A stretch of DNA of 64,000 nt from JACQFZ01 sp045810625 (GTDB lineage: Bacteria > Pseudomonadota > Gammaproteobacteria > Acidiferrobacterales > Sulfurifustaceae). Below, piece after piece: positions 41,281 to 50,384 of this stretch. The position numbers and the translations under genes were made by a program. The notes beneath the pieces are model-generated. The model did no database searches. It was not told where the DNA came from and saw only the letters and a list, made by a program, of their open reading frames with translations. Numbering within the stretch: position 1 is the stretch's first letter; every line of letters starts with the position of its first letter. Location: the NCBI GenBank assembly GCA_045810625.1, contig JBJMVQ010000027.1, positions 1 to 64,000 of the forward strand, read 5' to 3'.

Positions 41281-42211
41281 ATTGAACGAGACGCTGGTAG
41301 CGGCTTTCGAGGAGATGATCGGGCGGCACCATACGCAGCCGATTGATTTCGTCGAGGAGCGCCGACTTGAGGCGCCGCGACATCTCATCCATATCCCGGT
41401 GCGCTCCGCCGAGCGGCTCCGGCACCACGACATCGACGAGGCCCAGTTGCGACAAGCGTTCGGCGGTGATGCCCATCGCCTCCGCCGCCATCGTCGCCTT
41501 GTCGGCCGCGCGCCAGAGAATCGAGGCGCAGCCTTCCGGCGAAATGACCGAGTACGTCGCATACTGCAGCATCAGCAGTCGATCGCATACGCCGATTGCG
41601 AGCGCGCCGCCCGATCCGCCTTCGCCGATGACGACGCTGACGATGGGTGTGGCGAGCCGGGACATGGCGTACAGATTGCGCGCGATCGCCTCGCTCTGCC
41701 CACGCTCCTCGGCGCCGACGCCGGGATACGCACCCGGCGTGTCGATGAAGGTAATGAGCGGCAAACGGAAGCGCTCGGCGAGGCGCATGAGGCGCAGCGC
41801 CTTGCGGTAACCCTCCGGGCGCGGCATGCCGAAGTTACGCCGCACTTTTTCGCGCGTATCGCGGCCCTTCTGGTGGCCGATCACGACGACGGCGCGGCCG
41901 TCGAACCGCGCGAGACCGCCGACGATCGCCGGGTCGTCCGCGAAGCCGCGATCGCCGTGCAGTTCCTGAAAGTCGGTGAAGAGCCGGGTGACGTAGTCGA
42001 GGGTATACGGCCGCAACGGATGACGCGCGAGCTGCGAGATCTGCCACGGCGTGAGCGAATGAAAAATCGACTCGGTCAACCGCCGGCTTTTCGCTTGCAG
42101 CCGATTGACCTCGTCGGAAATATCGGCGGCGTGCGGCGCCGAACGCAGCGCTTCGATCTTGGCTTCCAGCTCGGCAATCGATTGCTCGAAGTCGAGATAG
42201 TTATGGTTCAT
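41258..42211 (-). CDS. accA: acetyl-CoA carboxylase carboxyltransferase subunit alpha
   Basis: A 317-residue subunit transferring carboxyl from biotin to acetyl-CoA, the first step of fatty-acid synthesis. Typical blocks: NYLDFEQSIAELEAKIEAL, HPLRPYTLDYV, ELHGDRGFADDPAIVGG, VIGHQKGRDT, FIDTPGAYPGVGAEERGQSEAIA and GEGGSGGALAIG. C-terminal LGGAHRDMDEMSRRLK completes the family pattern. It needs AccD, not in this window. It is downstream of dnaE across 107 bases and overlaps tilS. Confidence 0.97.
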   Translation of the reverse strand: MNHNYLDFEQSIAELEAKIEALRSAPHAADISDEVNRLQAKSRRLTESIFHSLTPWQISQLARHPLRPYTLDYVTRLFTDFQELHGDRGFADDPAIVGGLARFDGRAVVVIGHQKGRDTREKVRRNFGMPRPEGYRKALRLMRLAERFRLPLITFIDTPGAYPGVGAEERGQSEAIARNLYAMSRLATPIVSVVIGEGGSGGALAIGVCDRLLMLQYATYSVISPEGCASILWRAADKATMAAEAMGITAERLSQLGLVDVVVPEPLGGAHRDMDEMSRRLKSALLDEINRLRMVPPDHLLESRYQRLVQYGEYEEE

Positions 42212-42318
42212 GTTGTTGAGTCAGACTCCAAACCACGCTCACGCCATCCGCGCACGACCCGTTCGTCGCTTCGGCGCACGACACTTGGCATTCCGCGTTC
42301 AGGAACACCCGCTTCCAA

Positions 42319-45300
42319 CTACCGATATTCAATCTGGACGTTGCGCTCGCCCGCCAGCCGGCTCAGACGTTCGAGGACCGCGTTGCTCGGGCTCACTTTC
42401 CATTCTTCACCCAATACGAGCTCGGCTTCCGCCGTCTCGCCGCGGTAGCGCACCCACACCGGACAAGGGCCCTGGCTCGGAGCGAGGATTTGCCGGAGCT
42501 CATCCATGAACCCGTTGGCCGCGGTAGATGCATCGACGTGGATAATCAGCCGGGATCCGAAAACACCGCGCGCTTGGTCGATATTATAGATCTCCTCCGC
42601 GGACATTTTGAATCCGCCGGTGTACTCGTCCACCGAGACATGGCCTTTGACCACGAGCAGCACGTCCTTCACCAGCAAATCCCGATGCCGCTCGAACAGC
42701 TCCGAGAAAACCGCGAGCTCGAGCCGCCCGGTACGGTCATCGAGGGTAATGAAGGCCATGCGGTCGCCTCGGCGGGTCTGCATGACGCGCATGCCGACCA
42801 CCAGCCCGGCCACCACGATGGCGCGATCGTCGGTCGGCCGAAGCTCTGCGATCGTGGCGCTGATGATGCGCTTCAGCTCCTCGGCGTAGCGCGCGATCGG
42901 ATGCCCCGTGAGATAGAGGCCGAGCGTTTCCTTCTCGCCGTCGAGCCGTTGCTCTTCGCTCCACTCGGCCGCAACTTCGTAAACCGCGGTGCTGTCCGCC
43001 GGCGCGGTGAGTCCGCCGAAAAGATCCTCTTGCCCCGCCGCGGCTGCCGCCGCGTGCTGATCCGCTTCCGCGATCGCCTTCGTAAGCGACGCCATTAGCG
43101 CCGCACGGTGAACGCCGAGCGTATCGCACGCACCCGCCTTGATGAGCGATTCGAGCACGCGGCGATTGATGCGGCGCGCGTCGATGCGCTTGCAGAAATC
43201 GAACAGATCCTTGAACGGTCCACCCTCGGCGCGCGCCTGCTGAATCGCCTCGATCGCCGATTGCCCGAGGCCTTTGATCGCGCCAAGGCCGTAGAGAATC
43301 GTCGAGTCGTCGACCGGTACGAACTCGTACTCGCAGCGATTGATATCCGGCGGCAACACTTTGAGCTTCATGTCGCGGCACTCGGCGATCATGGTGACCA
43401 CCTTGTCGGTCTTGTCCATATCGGACGACAGCACCGCGGCCATGAACGCCGCCGGATAGTGCGCCTTGAGCCAGGCCGTCTGGTACGCGATCAGCGCGTA
43501 CGCCGCCGAGTGCGAGCGGTTGAAACCGTAGCCCGCGAACTTTTCGATCAGGTCGAAAATTTCCGCGGCCAGTTTTTCGTTGACGCCGCGCGTGCCCGCG
43601 CCTTTGACGAAGCCTTCGCGCTGCTTCGCCATCTCTTCCGGCTTCTTCTTGCCCATCGCGCGGCGCAGCAAGTCGGCGCCGCCGAGGGTGTAGCCCGACA
43701 GCACCTGTGCGATCTGCATCACCTGCTCCTGATACAGAATCACGCCGTAGGTGGGCTTCAGAATCGGCTCGAGGCTCGGATGCGGATACTTGACCGGCGT
43801 GCGCTTGTGCTTGCGATTGATGTAGTCGTCGACCATGCCCGATTGCAGCGGACCCGGGCGGAACAGCGCGACGAGCGCGACGATTTCCTCGAACTGATCG
43901 GGCTTCAGGCGATTGATCAGATCCTTCATGCCGCGCGATTCGAGCTGGAACAGCGCGGTGGTCTTGCACGACTTGAGCAGCGCGTACGTCGCCGGATCGT
44001 CGATCGGCAGTTGCTCGATCACGAGCGGCGCTTCCCCGTTCGCTTCGCGCGCGCGATTGATCATCTTCACGGCCTTGTCGATGATCGTCAGCGTGCGCAG
44101 CCCGAGGAAGTCGAACTTGACCAGCCCGAGCTTTTCCAAATCCTCCATGTCGAACTGCGTGACCGCTTCGCGTCCGCCCTGTTCGCAGTAGAGCGGCATG
44201 TAGTCGGTCAGCGGGCCGGGGGCGATCACCACGCCGCCCGCGTGCTTGCCGGCGTTGCGCGCGAGACCTTCGAGCGCCCGCGCCATATCGAGCAGCGATT
44301 TGACGTCCTCTTCCTTGTCGTACCGCTCCTTCAGGAGCGGCTCGACTTCGAGCGCGCGGTCGAGCGTCATACCGATCTCGAACGGAATCAGCTTCGCGAT
44401 CTTGTCGCAGAAGCCGTACGGATGTCCGAGCACGCGCCCCACGTCGCGCACCACGGCGCGCGCCGCCATCGTGCCGTGCGTGATGATCTGCGCGACCTTG
44501 TCGGCTCCATAACGGTTCTTCACGTACTCGATGACTTCGTCGCGCCGCTCCATGCAGAAGTCGACGTCGAAGTCGGGCAGGCTCACGCGCTCGGGATTCA
44601 GGAACCGTTCGAACAGCAGCTCATACTTGATGGGATCGAGCTCGGTAATGCCGAGGCAGTACGCAACGAGAGAACCCGCGCCGGAGCCGCGGCCGGGACC
44701 GACGGGGATACCGTTCTTCTTGGCCCACTGAATGAAGTCGGCGACGATCAAGAAGTAACCGGCGAAACCCATCTTGATGATGACGCCGATCTCGAGCTCG
44801 AGTCGCGCCGCGTACTCGCCTTCCGCCTTCGCGCGCGCCGCTTCCGGCAACAGACGGAGCCGCCGCTCCAGTCCCGCCCGACTTTCGCTTTTCAGCGTTT
44901 CGTTTTCATCCGACGCACTTTCGAATTTCGGCAGGTAGTACTTCCCGAACACGAGACGGGAGTTGCAACGGCGCGCGATCTCGACAGTGTTCGCGATCGC
45001 TTCGGGTACGTCGGCGAACAGCTCGTGCATCTCCGCGCTCGAACGGAAATATTGCTGCACGGTATGCCGGCGTGGCCGGCGACTGTCGGTCAGCACGCGC
45101 CCTTCCTGGATGCACACGCGCACTTCGTGCGCATCGAACTCGTCGCGCTTCAAAAACATCACGGGGTTGGTCGCGACGACGGGGAAACCCACCTCCGCCG
45201 CGAACGCCACCGCCGCATGGTTGTACTCTTCCTGCCGCGGCTGCCCGATACGCTGCAACTCGACGTACCAACGATCGGGGAAGAGACGTTGCAGCTCGTT

Positions 45301-45762
45301 CGCCGCCGCTACCGCCGCCGTGCGATTGCCGGCCAGCAGCGCAACGCCGACTTCTCCCTCGTGCGCGCCCGATAGCACAATCAATCCGTCCGATGCGTCG
45401 GCGAGCCACGCGCGCTGCAGGCACGGGCGCCCGGACTGCTGCCCGTCGCGGTACGCGCGCGTCAGCAGCCGGGCGAGATTGCGATAGCCGTCCGCGTTTT
45501 GGCAAAGCAGCGTTAAGCGCGAGAATTTGTGCGCATCGGTCGGATGCGCCACCCACACATCGGCGCCAACGATCGGCTTGACCCCGGCGGCGACGGCGGC
45601 CTGGTAGAACTTCGCGGCGCCAAAGACGTTGGTTAGATCGGTGAGCGCGACCGCCGGCATGGACGCGGCGGCTGCCGCGGCCGCGAGATCGGGGATACGG
45701 ACGAGGCCGTCGGCGAGCGAGAACTCGGAATGTACTCGCAGGTGGACGAACGGAGCGGTCAC
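42319..45762 (-). CDS. dnaE: DNA polymerase III alpha subunit
   Basis: A 1147-residue replicative polymerase catalytic subunit. An N-terminal PHP domain (FVHLRVHSEFSLADGLVRI) is followed by the palm aspartates in LPDFDVDFC (about residue 400) and the preceding GPGRGSGAGSLVAYCLGIT. The fingers segment GYGFNRSHSAAYALIAYQTAWLKAHYP, a helix-hairpin-helix and an OB-fold region (VVAGLVVGMRVMQTRRGDRMAFITLDD) come next. The C-terminal tail carries the clamp and tau contacts. The start is a GTG at 45762. It is divergent from the DUF3187 gene. Confidence 0.97.
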   Translation of the reverse strand: MTAPFVHLRVHSEFSLADGLVRIPDLAAAAAAASMPAVALTDLTNVFGAAKFYQAAVAAGVKPIVGADVWVAHPTDAHKFSRLTLLCQNADGYRNLARLLTRAYRDGQQSGRPCLQRAWLADASDGLIVLSGAHEGEVGVALLAGNRTAAVAAANELQRLFPDRWYVELQRIGQPRQEEYNHAAVAFAAEVGFPVVATNPVMFLKRDEFDAHEVRVCIQEGRVLTDSRRPRRHTVQQYFRSSAEMHELFADVPEAIANTVEIARRCNSRLVFGKYYLPKFESASDENETLKSESRAGLERRLRLLPEAARAKAEGEYAARLELEIGVIIKMGFAGYFLIVADFIQWAKKNGIPVGPGRGSGAGSLVAYCLGITELDPIKYELLFERFLNPERVSLPDFDVDFCMERRDEVIEYVKNRYGADKVAQIITHGTMAARAVVRDVGRVLGHPYGFCDKIAKLIPFEIGMTLDRALEVEPLLKERYDKEEDVKSLLDMARALEGLARNAGKHAGGVVIAPGPLTDYMPLYCEQGGREAVTQFDMEDLEKLGLVKFDFLGLRTLTIIDKAVKMINRAREANGEAPLVIEQLPIDDPATYALLKSCKTTALFQLESRGMKDLINRLKPDQFEEIVALVALFRPGPLQSGMVDDYINRKHKRTPVKYPHPSLEPILKPTYGVILYQEQVMQIAQVLSGYTLGGADLLRRAMGKKKPEEMAKQREGFVKGAGTRGVNEKLAAEIFDLIEKFAGYGFNRSHSAAYALIAYQTAWLKAHYPAAFMAAVLSSDMDKTDKVVTMIAECRDMKLKVLPPDINRCEYEFVPVDDSTILYGLGAIKGLGQSAIEAIQQARAEGGPFKDLFDFCKRIDARRINRRVLESLIKAGACDTLGVHRAALMASLTKAIAEADQHAAAAAAGQEDLFGGLTAPADSTAVYEVAAEWSEEQRLDGEKETLGLYLTGHPIARYAEELKRIISATIAELRPTDDRAIVVAGLVVGMRVMQTRRGDRMAFITLDDRTGRLELAVFSELFERHRDLLVKDVLLVVKGHVSVDEYTGGFKMSAEEIYNIDQARGVFGSRLIIHVDASTAANGFMDELRQILAPSQGPCPVWVRYRGETAEAELVLGEEWKVSPSNAVLERLSRLAGERNVQIEYR

Positions 45763-46008
45763 GCCGACATTTCACCGCAAATATCGTGGGGACGGAAGAC
45801 GTAAGCGACGAGCCGGCTTCGGTTGCGGCTCAATGGTTTTAAAGAACTTGTTGAAGAAGCCGGCTCGGCAGACGTTGTCTATTTATATAGACCCACGCAC
45901 ACGCGCCGGGTGAAACGTGTGTTGATGGCCGTACTGAGCGAAGGCTCGCGCGGCGTTTTGCCGCTGGCGCGGCACCGCTATACTCGCGCGCCGACACGCG
46001 CTTGATAA
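45763..46008. other. divergent intergenic region with a candidate promoter
   Basis: About 245 bases between dnaE and the DUF3187 gene. A TATACT at 45979-45984 with a TTTTGCC-type -35 about 16-17 bases upstream is the likely plus-strand promoter, 24 bases before the DUF3187 ATG. Nothing else was recognised. Confidence 0.45.
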
Positions 46009-46998
46009 ATGTTCACGCCCGCTCGATTCTCGATCGTTCTCCTGCTCGTCGCCTCGTCGCCGTCGATCGCGGGCGATTTCGATCTCCTCCCTACTTACAA
46101 CCAGAGCCCGCTCGTCCAAATTTACGGTCTGCCGTCGCCCGGTGAGGCGCGCGTGCTCGCCCCGGGTCGTCTGGCCGTCGCGGTGAGCTACGAAGCGGCG
46201 AATTCTTTCTTCATCGGCCGAAACGACAACGAGCGCCTCCTCCTCGATGGCGAAACGCATCGCGCGGCCGTGTCGATACGCTATGGCGGCGGTGCAATGG
46301 AGTGGGGCATTGAAGTGCCATATATCGCGCACGGCGGCGGTTTCATGGACGGCTTCATCGAGCGCTGGCACGACGCGTTCGGGCTGCCGAACGGCGGCCG
46401 CGAGGACTTCCCGCGGGATCGTTTGAGCTACATCTACGAACGCAACGGCATCGAGCGGTTACGAATCACCGAATCGACATCAGGCGTTGGGGACGTACGG
46501 CTGCTCGGTGCCTGGCAGCTGCGCGAGGGAGAGGGGGTGGCCGATCTCGCTCTACGAGTCAGCCTCAAGCTTCCAACCGGCGACGCGGCCGCGTTGCAGG
46601 GAAGCGGCGCTGCCGATCTCGCGGTTTGGCTCACCGCCGGTTGCGCCGCGGCGGCGTGCCCCGGCGCGCTCGGCTGGTCTGCCTACGGCGGCGTGCTGGG
46701 TCTCGGGCATGGGGACGTCCTTCCCGAGCTGCAGCGTCCGGTCGTCGTCTTTGGCGGTGCCGGGGTCGGGTGGCGAGTTCTGCCCCCAACCGTAATAAAG
46801 GCGGAACTGCGCGTGCATTCTCCGTTGTATGAAGGGAGCCGGTTGGCGCCGCTCAATACCACGGCAATACAACTGGTACTCGGGGGAACCTGGAACTTTT
46901 CGCCCCGAACGGCACTCGATATCGCTATGTCCGAGGACTTGCGCGTTGATACCGCGCCGGACGTGAGCGTGCTGATCAGCTTACGCTCGAGTTTTTAG
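46009..46998 (+). CDS. DUF3187 exported protein
   Basis: A 329-residue protein of the DUF3187 family. A signal peptide (about residues 1-21) ends near SPSIAG. The mature part is rich in alternating hydrophobic strands, suggesting an outer-membrane barrel or beta-rich periplasmic protein: AVSIRYGGGAMEWGIEVPYIAHGGGFMDGFIERWH is the family core. It ends in a Phe preceded by alternating residues (VLISLRSSF), the usual C-terminal signature of outer-membrane barrels. Function unknown. Confidence 0.85.
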   Translation: MFTPARFSIVLLLVASSPSIAGDFDLLPTYNQSPLVQIYGLPSPGEARVLAPGRLAVAVSYEAANSFFIGRNDNERLLLDGETHRAAVSIRYGGGAMEWGIEVPYIAHGGGFMDGFIERWHDAFGLPNGGREDFPRDRLSYIYERNGIERLRITESTSGVGDVRLLGAWQLREGEGVADLALRVSLKLPTGDAAALQGSGAADLAVWLTAGCAAAACPGALGWSAYGGVLGLGHGDVLPELQRPVVVFGGAGVGWRVLPPTVIKAELRVHSPLYEGSRLAPLNTTAIQLVLGGTWNFSPRTALDIAMSEDLRVDTAPDVSVLISLRSSF

Positions 46999-47120
46999 CT
47001 CTAAGGCGCGGAAACCGTGGTAGTCGACGATGAACGAGCGGTAGCCGCAAGCGGATGAAATGTCGTAGCAATAAAACGTTACTTTTATATTTTCAAGGGG
47101 ATACATAGTATACTGCCGCA

Positions 47121-48068
47121 ATGGACTTATCCGGGACTCAACCTACGCCCGGTGGCAATCTGGTACCTTCTCACCTGCTCGAGCATATTGTCGAGCACGT
47201 CGAGCAATGGCTGGCTCGGCGGTGGGTACTGGTTGCCATCAATATGGCGGCGCTCGCTCTGCTGAGCTTCACTCTGGCACGAGGGACGTGGCGATTACTC
47301 ACGCCCCCCCAGTCGGTCGCCGAAACGCCCCCTGCCGTCGTCAACGAAAACCCCGGCGACTACAACCTTCAGGCCCTGCTCTCGGCCAATGTTTTCGGCC
47401 AAGTCGCGCCGACCGCGGCGAAAGGCTCAGTGTCGCTCGATGCAATTCCGCTTAGCAGTCTGAACCTGGTACTGAGCGGCGTGATGGTCACATCCGCCGG
47501 CAGCTTCGCGCTGATTAGCGCCGACGGCAACCCCGAATTGCCGTTCGGCGTCGGCCAGGAGATCGTTGCGGGTGTCACCCTTTACGCGGTATACGGCGAC
47601 CGGGTGCTCATCCGGCGCGGCGGAGCGACCGAAACGCTGATGCTCAAAGACATCAGCCCGGATCTTGCGAAAGGCTCCATCGTCACCTCCGCCCCGCCCT
47701 CTGCCAATGTCGATTCCAGCGGAATTAACCCGAACAGCAGTCGTGCGCGGCGGCGCGAGCGGAACCGCCAGTTCTTCATCGATCGCCAGCAGCTCAATCA
47801 GCAGATGCAGCAGCCCGAAGTGCTGAGCCAAGCGCTGATGGTGCCGAACGCGGGGGGCGGCTTCCTCGTTCGTGAAATCCAACCGGGCAGCGTGTACGAG
47901 AAGTTCGGCTTGAAGGTAGGTGACGTCATCGCTTCGGTGAACGGCCACGCCGTTAACACGATGGACGACGTCATGCGGCTTTACCAGCAGGTCGCCTCGA
48001 CGTCGAACCTGCAGATCAATGTAAAACGGGCGGGGAGGAATGAGACGCTCGTCTACAACATCCAATAA
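47121..48068 (+). CDS. gspC: type II secretion inner-membrane protein GspC
   Basis: A 315-residue GspC linking the inner-membrane platform to the secretin. One N-terminal membrane span (about 37-57: VLVAINMAALALLSFTL) is followed by the homology region (LSSLNLVLSGVMVTSAGSFALIS, GQEIVAGVTLYAVYGDRVLIRRGG). A C-terminal PDZ domain (about 245-310: GGFLVREIQPGSVYEKFGLKVGDVIASVNG) completes it. First gene of the gsp operon. No ribosome-binding site is close to the ATG, and TATACT lies at 47109-47114, so a leaderless mRNA is possible. Confidence 0.92.
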   Translation: MDLSGTQPTPGGNLVPSHLLEHIVEHVEQWLARRWVLVAINMAALALLSFTLARGTWRLLTPPQSVAETPPAVVNENPGDYNLQALLSANVFGQVAPTAAKGSVSLDAIPLSSLNLVLSGVMVTSAGSFALISADGNPELPFGVGQEIVAGVTLYAVYGDRVLIRRGGATETLMLKDISPDLAKGSIVTSAPPSANVDSSGINPNSSRARRRERNRQFFIDRQQLNQQMQQPEVLSQALMVPNAGGGFLVREIQPGSVYEKFGLKVGDVIASVNGHAVNTMDDVMRLYQQVASTSNLQINVKRAGRNETLVYNIQ

Positions 48069-48085
48069 CAAAGTTCCTGCTGATT

Positions 48086-50380
48086 ATGACTACGACGAAA
48101 TACGCCGGGTGGCGTCGTGCGTTGCTCGCTACCGCGCTCGCGGTAACAGCGATTTCTCACGCGGCCGACCCGAATGAGGAGGATGAAGGCGCGGATCAGA
48201 GCGCCGCGAATTCGGCGCCAACCGCGCCCACCGCGCCGAGCGGTGCGCGTCCGTCCGCGCCGCGCCCACCGGTAGCGCCGGGCGCTCCGGCTGCTCCCGG
48301 AGCCGATGCGGGTGCCGCCGCGGCTCCGCGCGTCAACAATAACCAGATTCTCCTGAACTTCCAGGGCGCCGACATTCAAGCGGTGGTCAAGGCGATCTCG
48401 CAGATGACCGGCCGCAATTTTCTGGTCGATCCGCGGGTCAAGGGCCAGGTCACCATCATCTCCTCGAAGCCGGTACCGAAGAGCGCCGCTTATCAAATTT
48501 TTCTCTCCGCGCTCAAGGCACAGGGTTTCACCGCCGTCGAAGGACCGGCGGGCCTCGTTCGCGTCATTCCCATCGCCGAAGCGAAACAAGGCGCAGACGT
48601 ATCGAAAGAAACTCCGCGCGGCGGCGAACAGATGGTCACGCACGTCGTGGTGCTGCAGAACATCTCGCCCGGACAGGTCGTCCCACTGCTGCGACCGTTG
48701 ATGGCGCCGACCAGTCAACTCTCGGCGCACGAAGGCACCAACTCGCTCATCATTACGGACTTCGCCGACAATTTGCGGCGCATGCTCGGGATCATCGAAC
48801 GCATCGACCAACCGATCGCGAGCGAAGTCACGGTCGTTCCGCTGAAAAATGCCTCGGCGCTCGACGTCGCCGAATTGATCAGCCGGCTCGCAAGTCCGGC
48901 CCTCGGCACGCCGGGCGCGCCGATCGCGGTTCAGCCCGGTACCGTGGCTGGCGACCGCTTCACGATCATCCCCGATTTGCGCACGAACAGCCTGCTCATC
49001 CGCACCGAAAATCCGGGACGCCTCGCGCAGGTGCGCTCGCTCATCGAGAAGCTCGACGTTCCGGCAACGACCGGCGGGCAGACACGCGTCATTTATCTGC
49101 GCAATGCCGAAGCGGCAAAGCTCGCCGAAGTGCTGCGCGGGCTGCTTGCGGGCGAAGCGCGTAGCGCACAACCGCAGCCGACGGTGACCATCCCGGCGGC
49201 GCCCGGCGCCCCGCGTCCGGGCGGCGCCGGGCGCTCAGGCGCCGAAGCGTCGCTGATCCAGGCGGACGAAGCGACGAACGCGCTGATCATCAACGCGTCG
49301 GATGCCGTGTACAACAACCTCCGCGCCGTCATCGAGAAGCTCGACGTGCGCCGCGCGCAGGTGTTCGTGGAGGCCCTGATCGCCGAAATCACTTCGGACA
49401 AAGCGTCCGAGCTGGGCTTCCAATGGGCGGCGGCCGGACGAGCCGGCGAAGGGGGGATCGCTGGCCTTCAGAACTTCCGCGGCGGCCAGGACGGCGGCCT
49501 GGTGAACGTCATCACGAATCCGGCTACGGCGCTCGGCGCCACGAACGGCCTTTCGCTCGCGTTCCTCGGCAAGACAATTACGCTGCCCGACGGCACGAAG
49601 GTGCGAAGCATCGGCGCACTTGCGCGCGCGCTGCAGTCGAACAACCTCGCGAACATCCTCTCGACGCCGAACCTGCTCACGCTCGACAACGCGGAAGCGA
49701 AAATCATCGTAGGCCAGAACGTGCCGTTTGTGACCGGGAGTTTCGTGTCGCCGGCGTCGAGCGGCAGCCCTACAACCGGGGTAAATCCCTTTCAGACGAT
49801 CGAGCGGCGCGACGTCGGCATTCAATTGCGCATCAAGCCGCAGATTTCGGAAGGCGGCGGCGTGAAGCTCGACATCTTCCAGGAAATCTCGACGGTCACG
49901 CCCGCGCCGGCCGGCGTGACCGCGTCCGACATCATTACCAACAAGCGCTCGGTCGAGACGAAAGTGCTCGTGGACGACGGTGCCACCGTCGTGCTCGGCG
50001 GTCTGATCGAAGACCGGGTAACCGAGACGCGGACGCAGGTCCCGATCCTGGGAAGCATCCCCCTGCTCGGCGTGTTGTTTCGCTCGACCACCGCGGAGAA
50101 ACAGAAAACGAACTTAATGGTGTTTTTGCGCCCGACCATCTTGCGCAGCCTCGAGGATAGTTACCGCGTCAGCACCGACCGCTATGAATACATGCGCGGC
50201 CTGCGCGGGGTGGCTGAAAGCGTCGAAGTGCTCGAACGCCTGAAGCCCTCGGTCCCGTCGGCCAAGCCGCCCGCTCCAGTTCGGGAAAAGGAACCGGAAA
50301 AGTCGAAATCGGACGAAACAGCCGCGCCTCCGGCGGCCGGCCCGGCCACGCCACCTGCGGAGCCACGCAATCCCGGTTAG
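48086..50380 (+). CDS. gspD: type II secretion outer-membrane secretin GspD
   Basis: A 764-residue secretin forming the outer-membrane channel. A signal peptide ends at SHAAD, followed by a long Pro/Ala linker (about 33-85). The N0-N3 domains follow (ILLNFQGADIQAVVKAISQMTGRNF; TSQLSAHEGTNSLIITD and its repeats). The C-terminal secretin core has QSNNLANILSTPNLLTLDN, VGQNVPFVTGS and VPILGSIPLLGVLFR. The proline-rich linker before N0 is longer than in classical GspD. The C-terminal tail is charged and Pro-rich, possibly the pilotin site. Confidence 0.95.
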   Translation: MTTTKYAGWRRALLATALAVTAISHAADPNEEDEGADQSAANSAPTAPTAPSGARPSAPRPPVAPGAPAAPGADAGAAAAPRVNNNQILLNFQGADIQAVVKAISQMTGRNFLVDPRVKGQVTIISSKPVPKSAAYQIFLSALKAQGFTAVEGPAGLVRVIPIAEAKQGADVSKETPRGGEQMVTHVVVLQNISPGQVVPLLRPLMAPTSQLSAHEGTNSLIITDFADNLRRMLGIIERIDQPIASEVTVVPLKNASALDVAELISRLASPALGTPGAPIAVQPGTVAGDRFTIIPDLRTNSLLIRTENPGRLAQVRSLIEKLDVPATTGGQTRVIYLRNAEAAKLAEVLRGLLAGEARSAQPQPTVTIPAAPGAPRPGGAGRSGAEASLIQADEATNALIINASDAVYNNLRAVIEKLDVRRAQVFVEALIAEITSDKASELGFQWAAAGRAGEGGIAGLQNFRGGQDGGLVNVITNPATALGATNGLSLAFLGKTITLPDGTKVRSIGALARALQSNNLANILSTPNLLTLDNAEAKIIVGQNVPFVTGSFVSPASSGSPTTGVNPFQTIERRDVGIQLRIKPQISEGGGVKLDIFQEISTVTPAPAGVTASDIITNKRSVETKVLVDDGATVVLGGLIEDRVTETRTQVPILGSIPLLGVLFRSTTAEKQKTNLMVFLRPTILRSLEDSYRVSTDRYEYMRGLRGVAESVEVLERLKPSVPSAKPPAPVREKEPEKSKSDETAAPPAAGPATPPAEPRNPG

Positions 50381-50384
50381 GCTT

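Noticed and set aside
43108..45375. 755-codon open frame antisense to dnaE
   Set aside because: It lies entirely over dnaE, whose product matches a known family throughout; the antisense product is Arg/Leu/Asp-rich shadow sequence with no domain.
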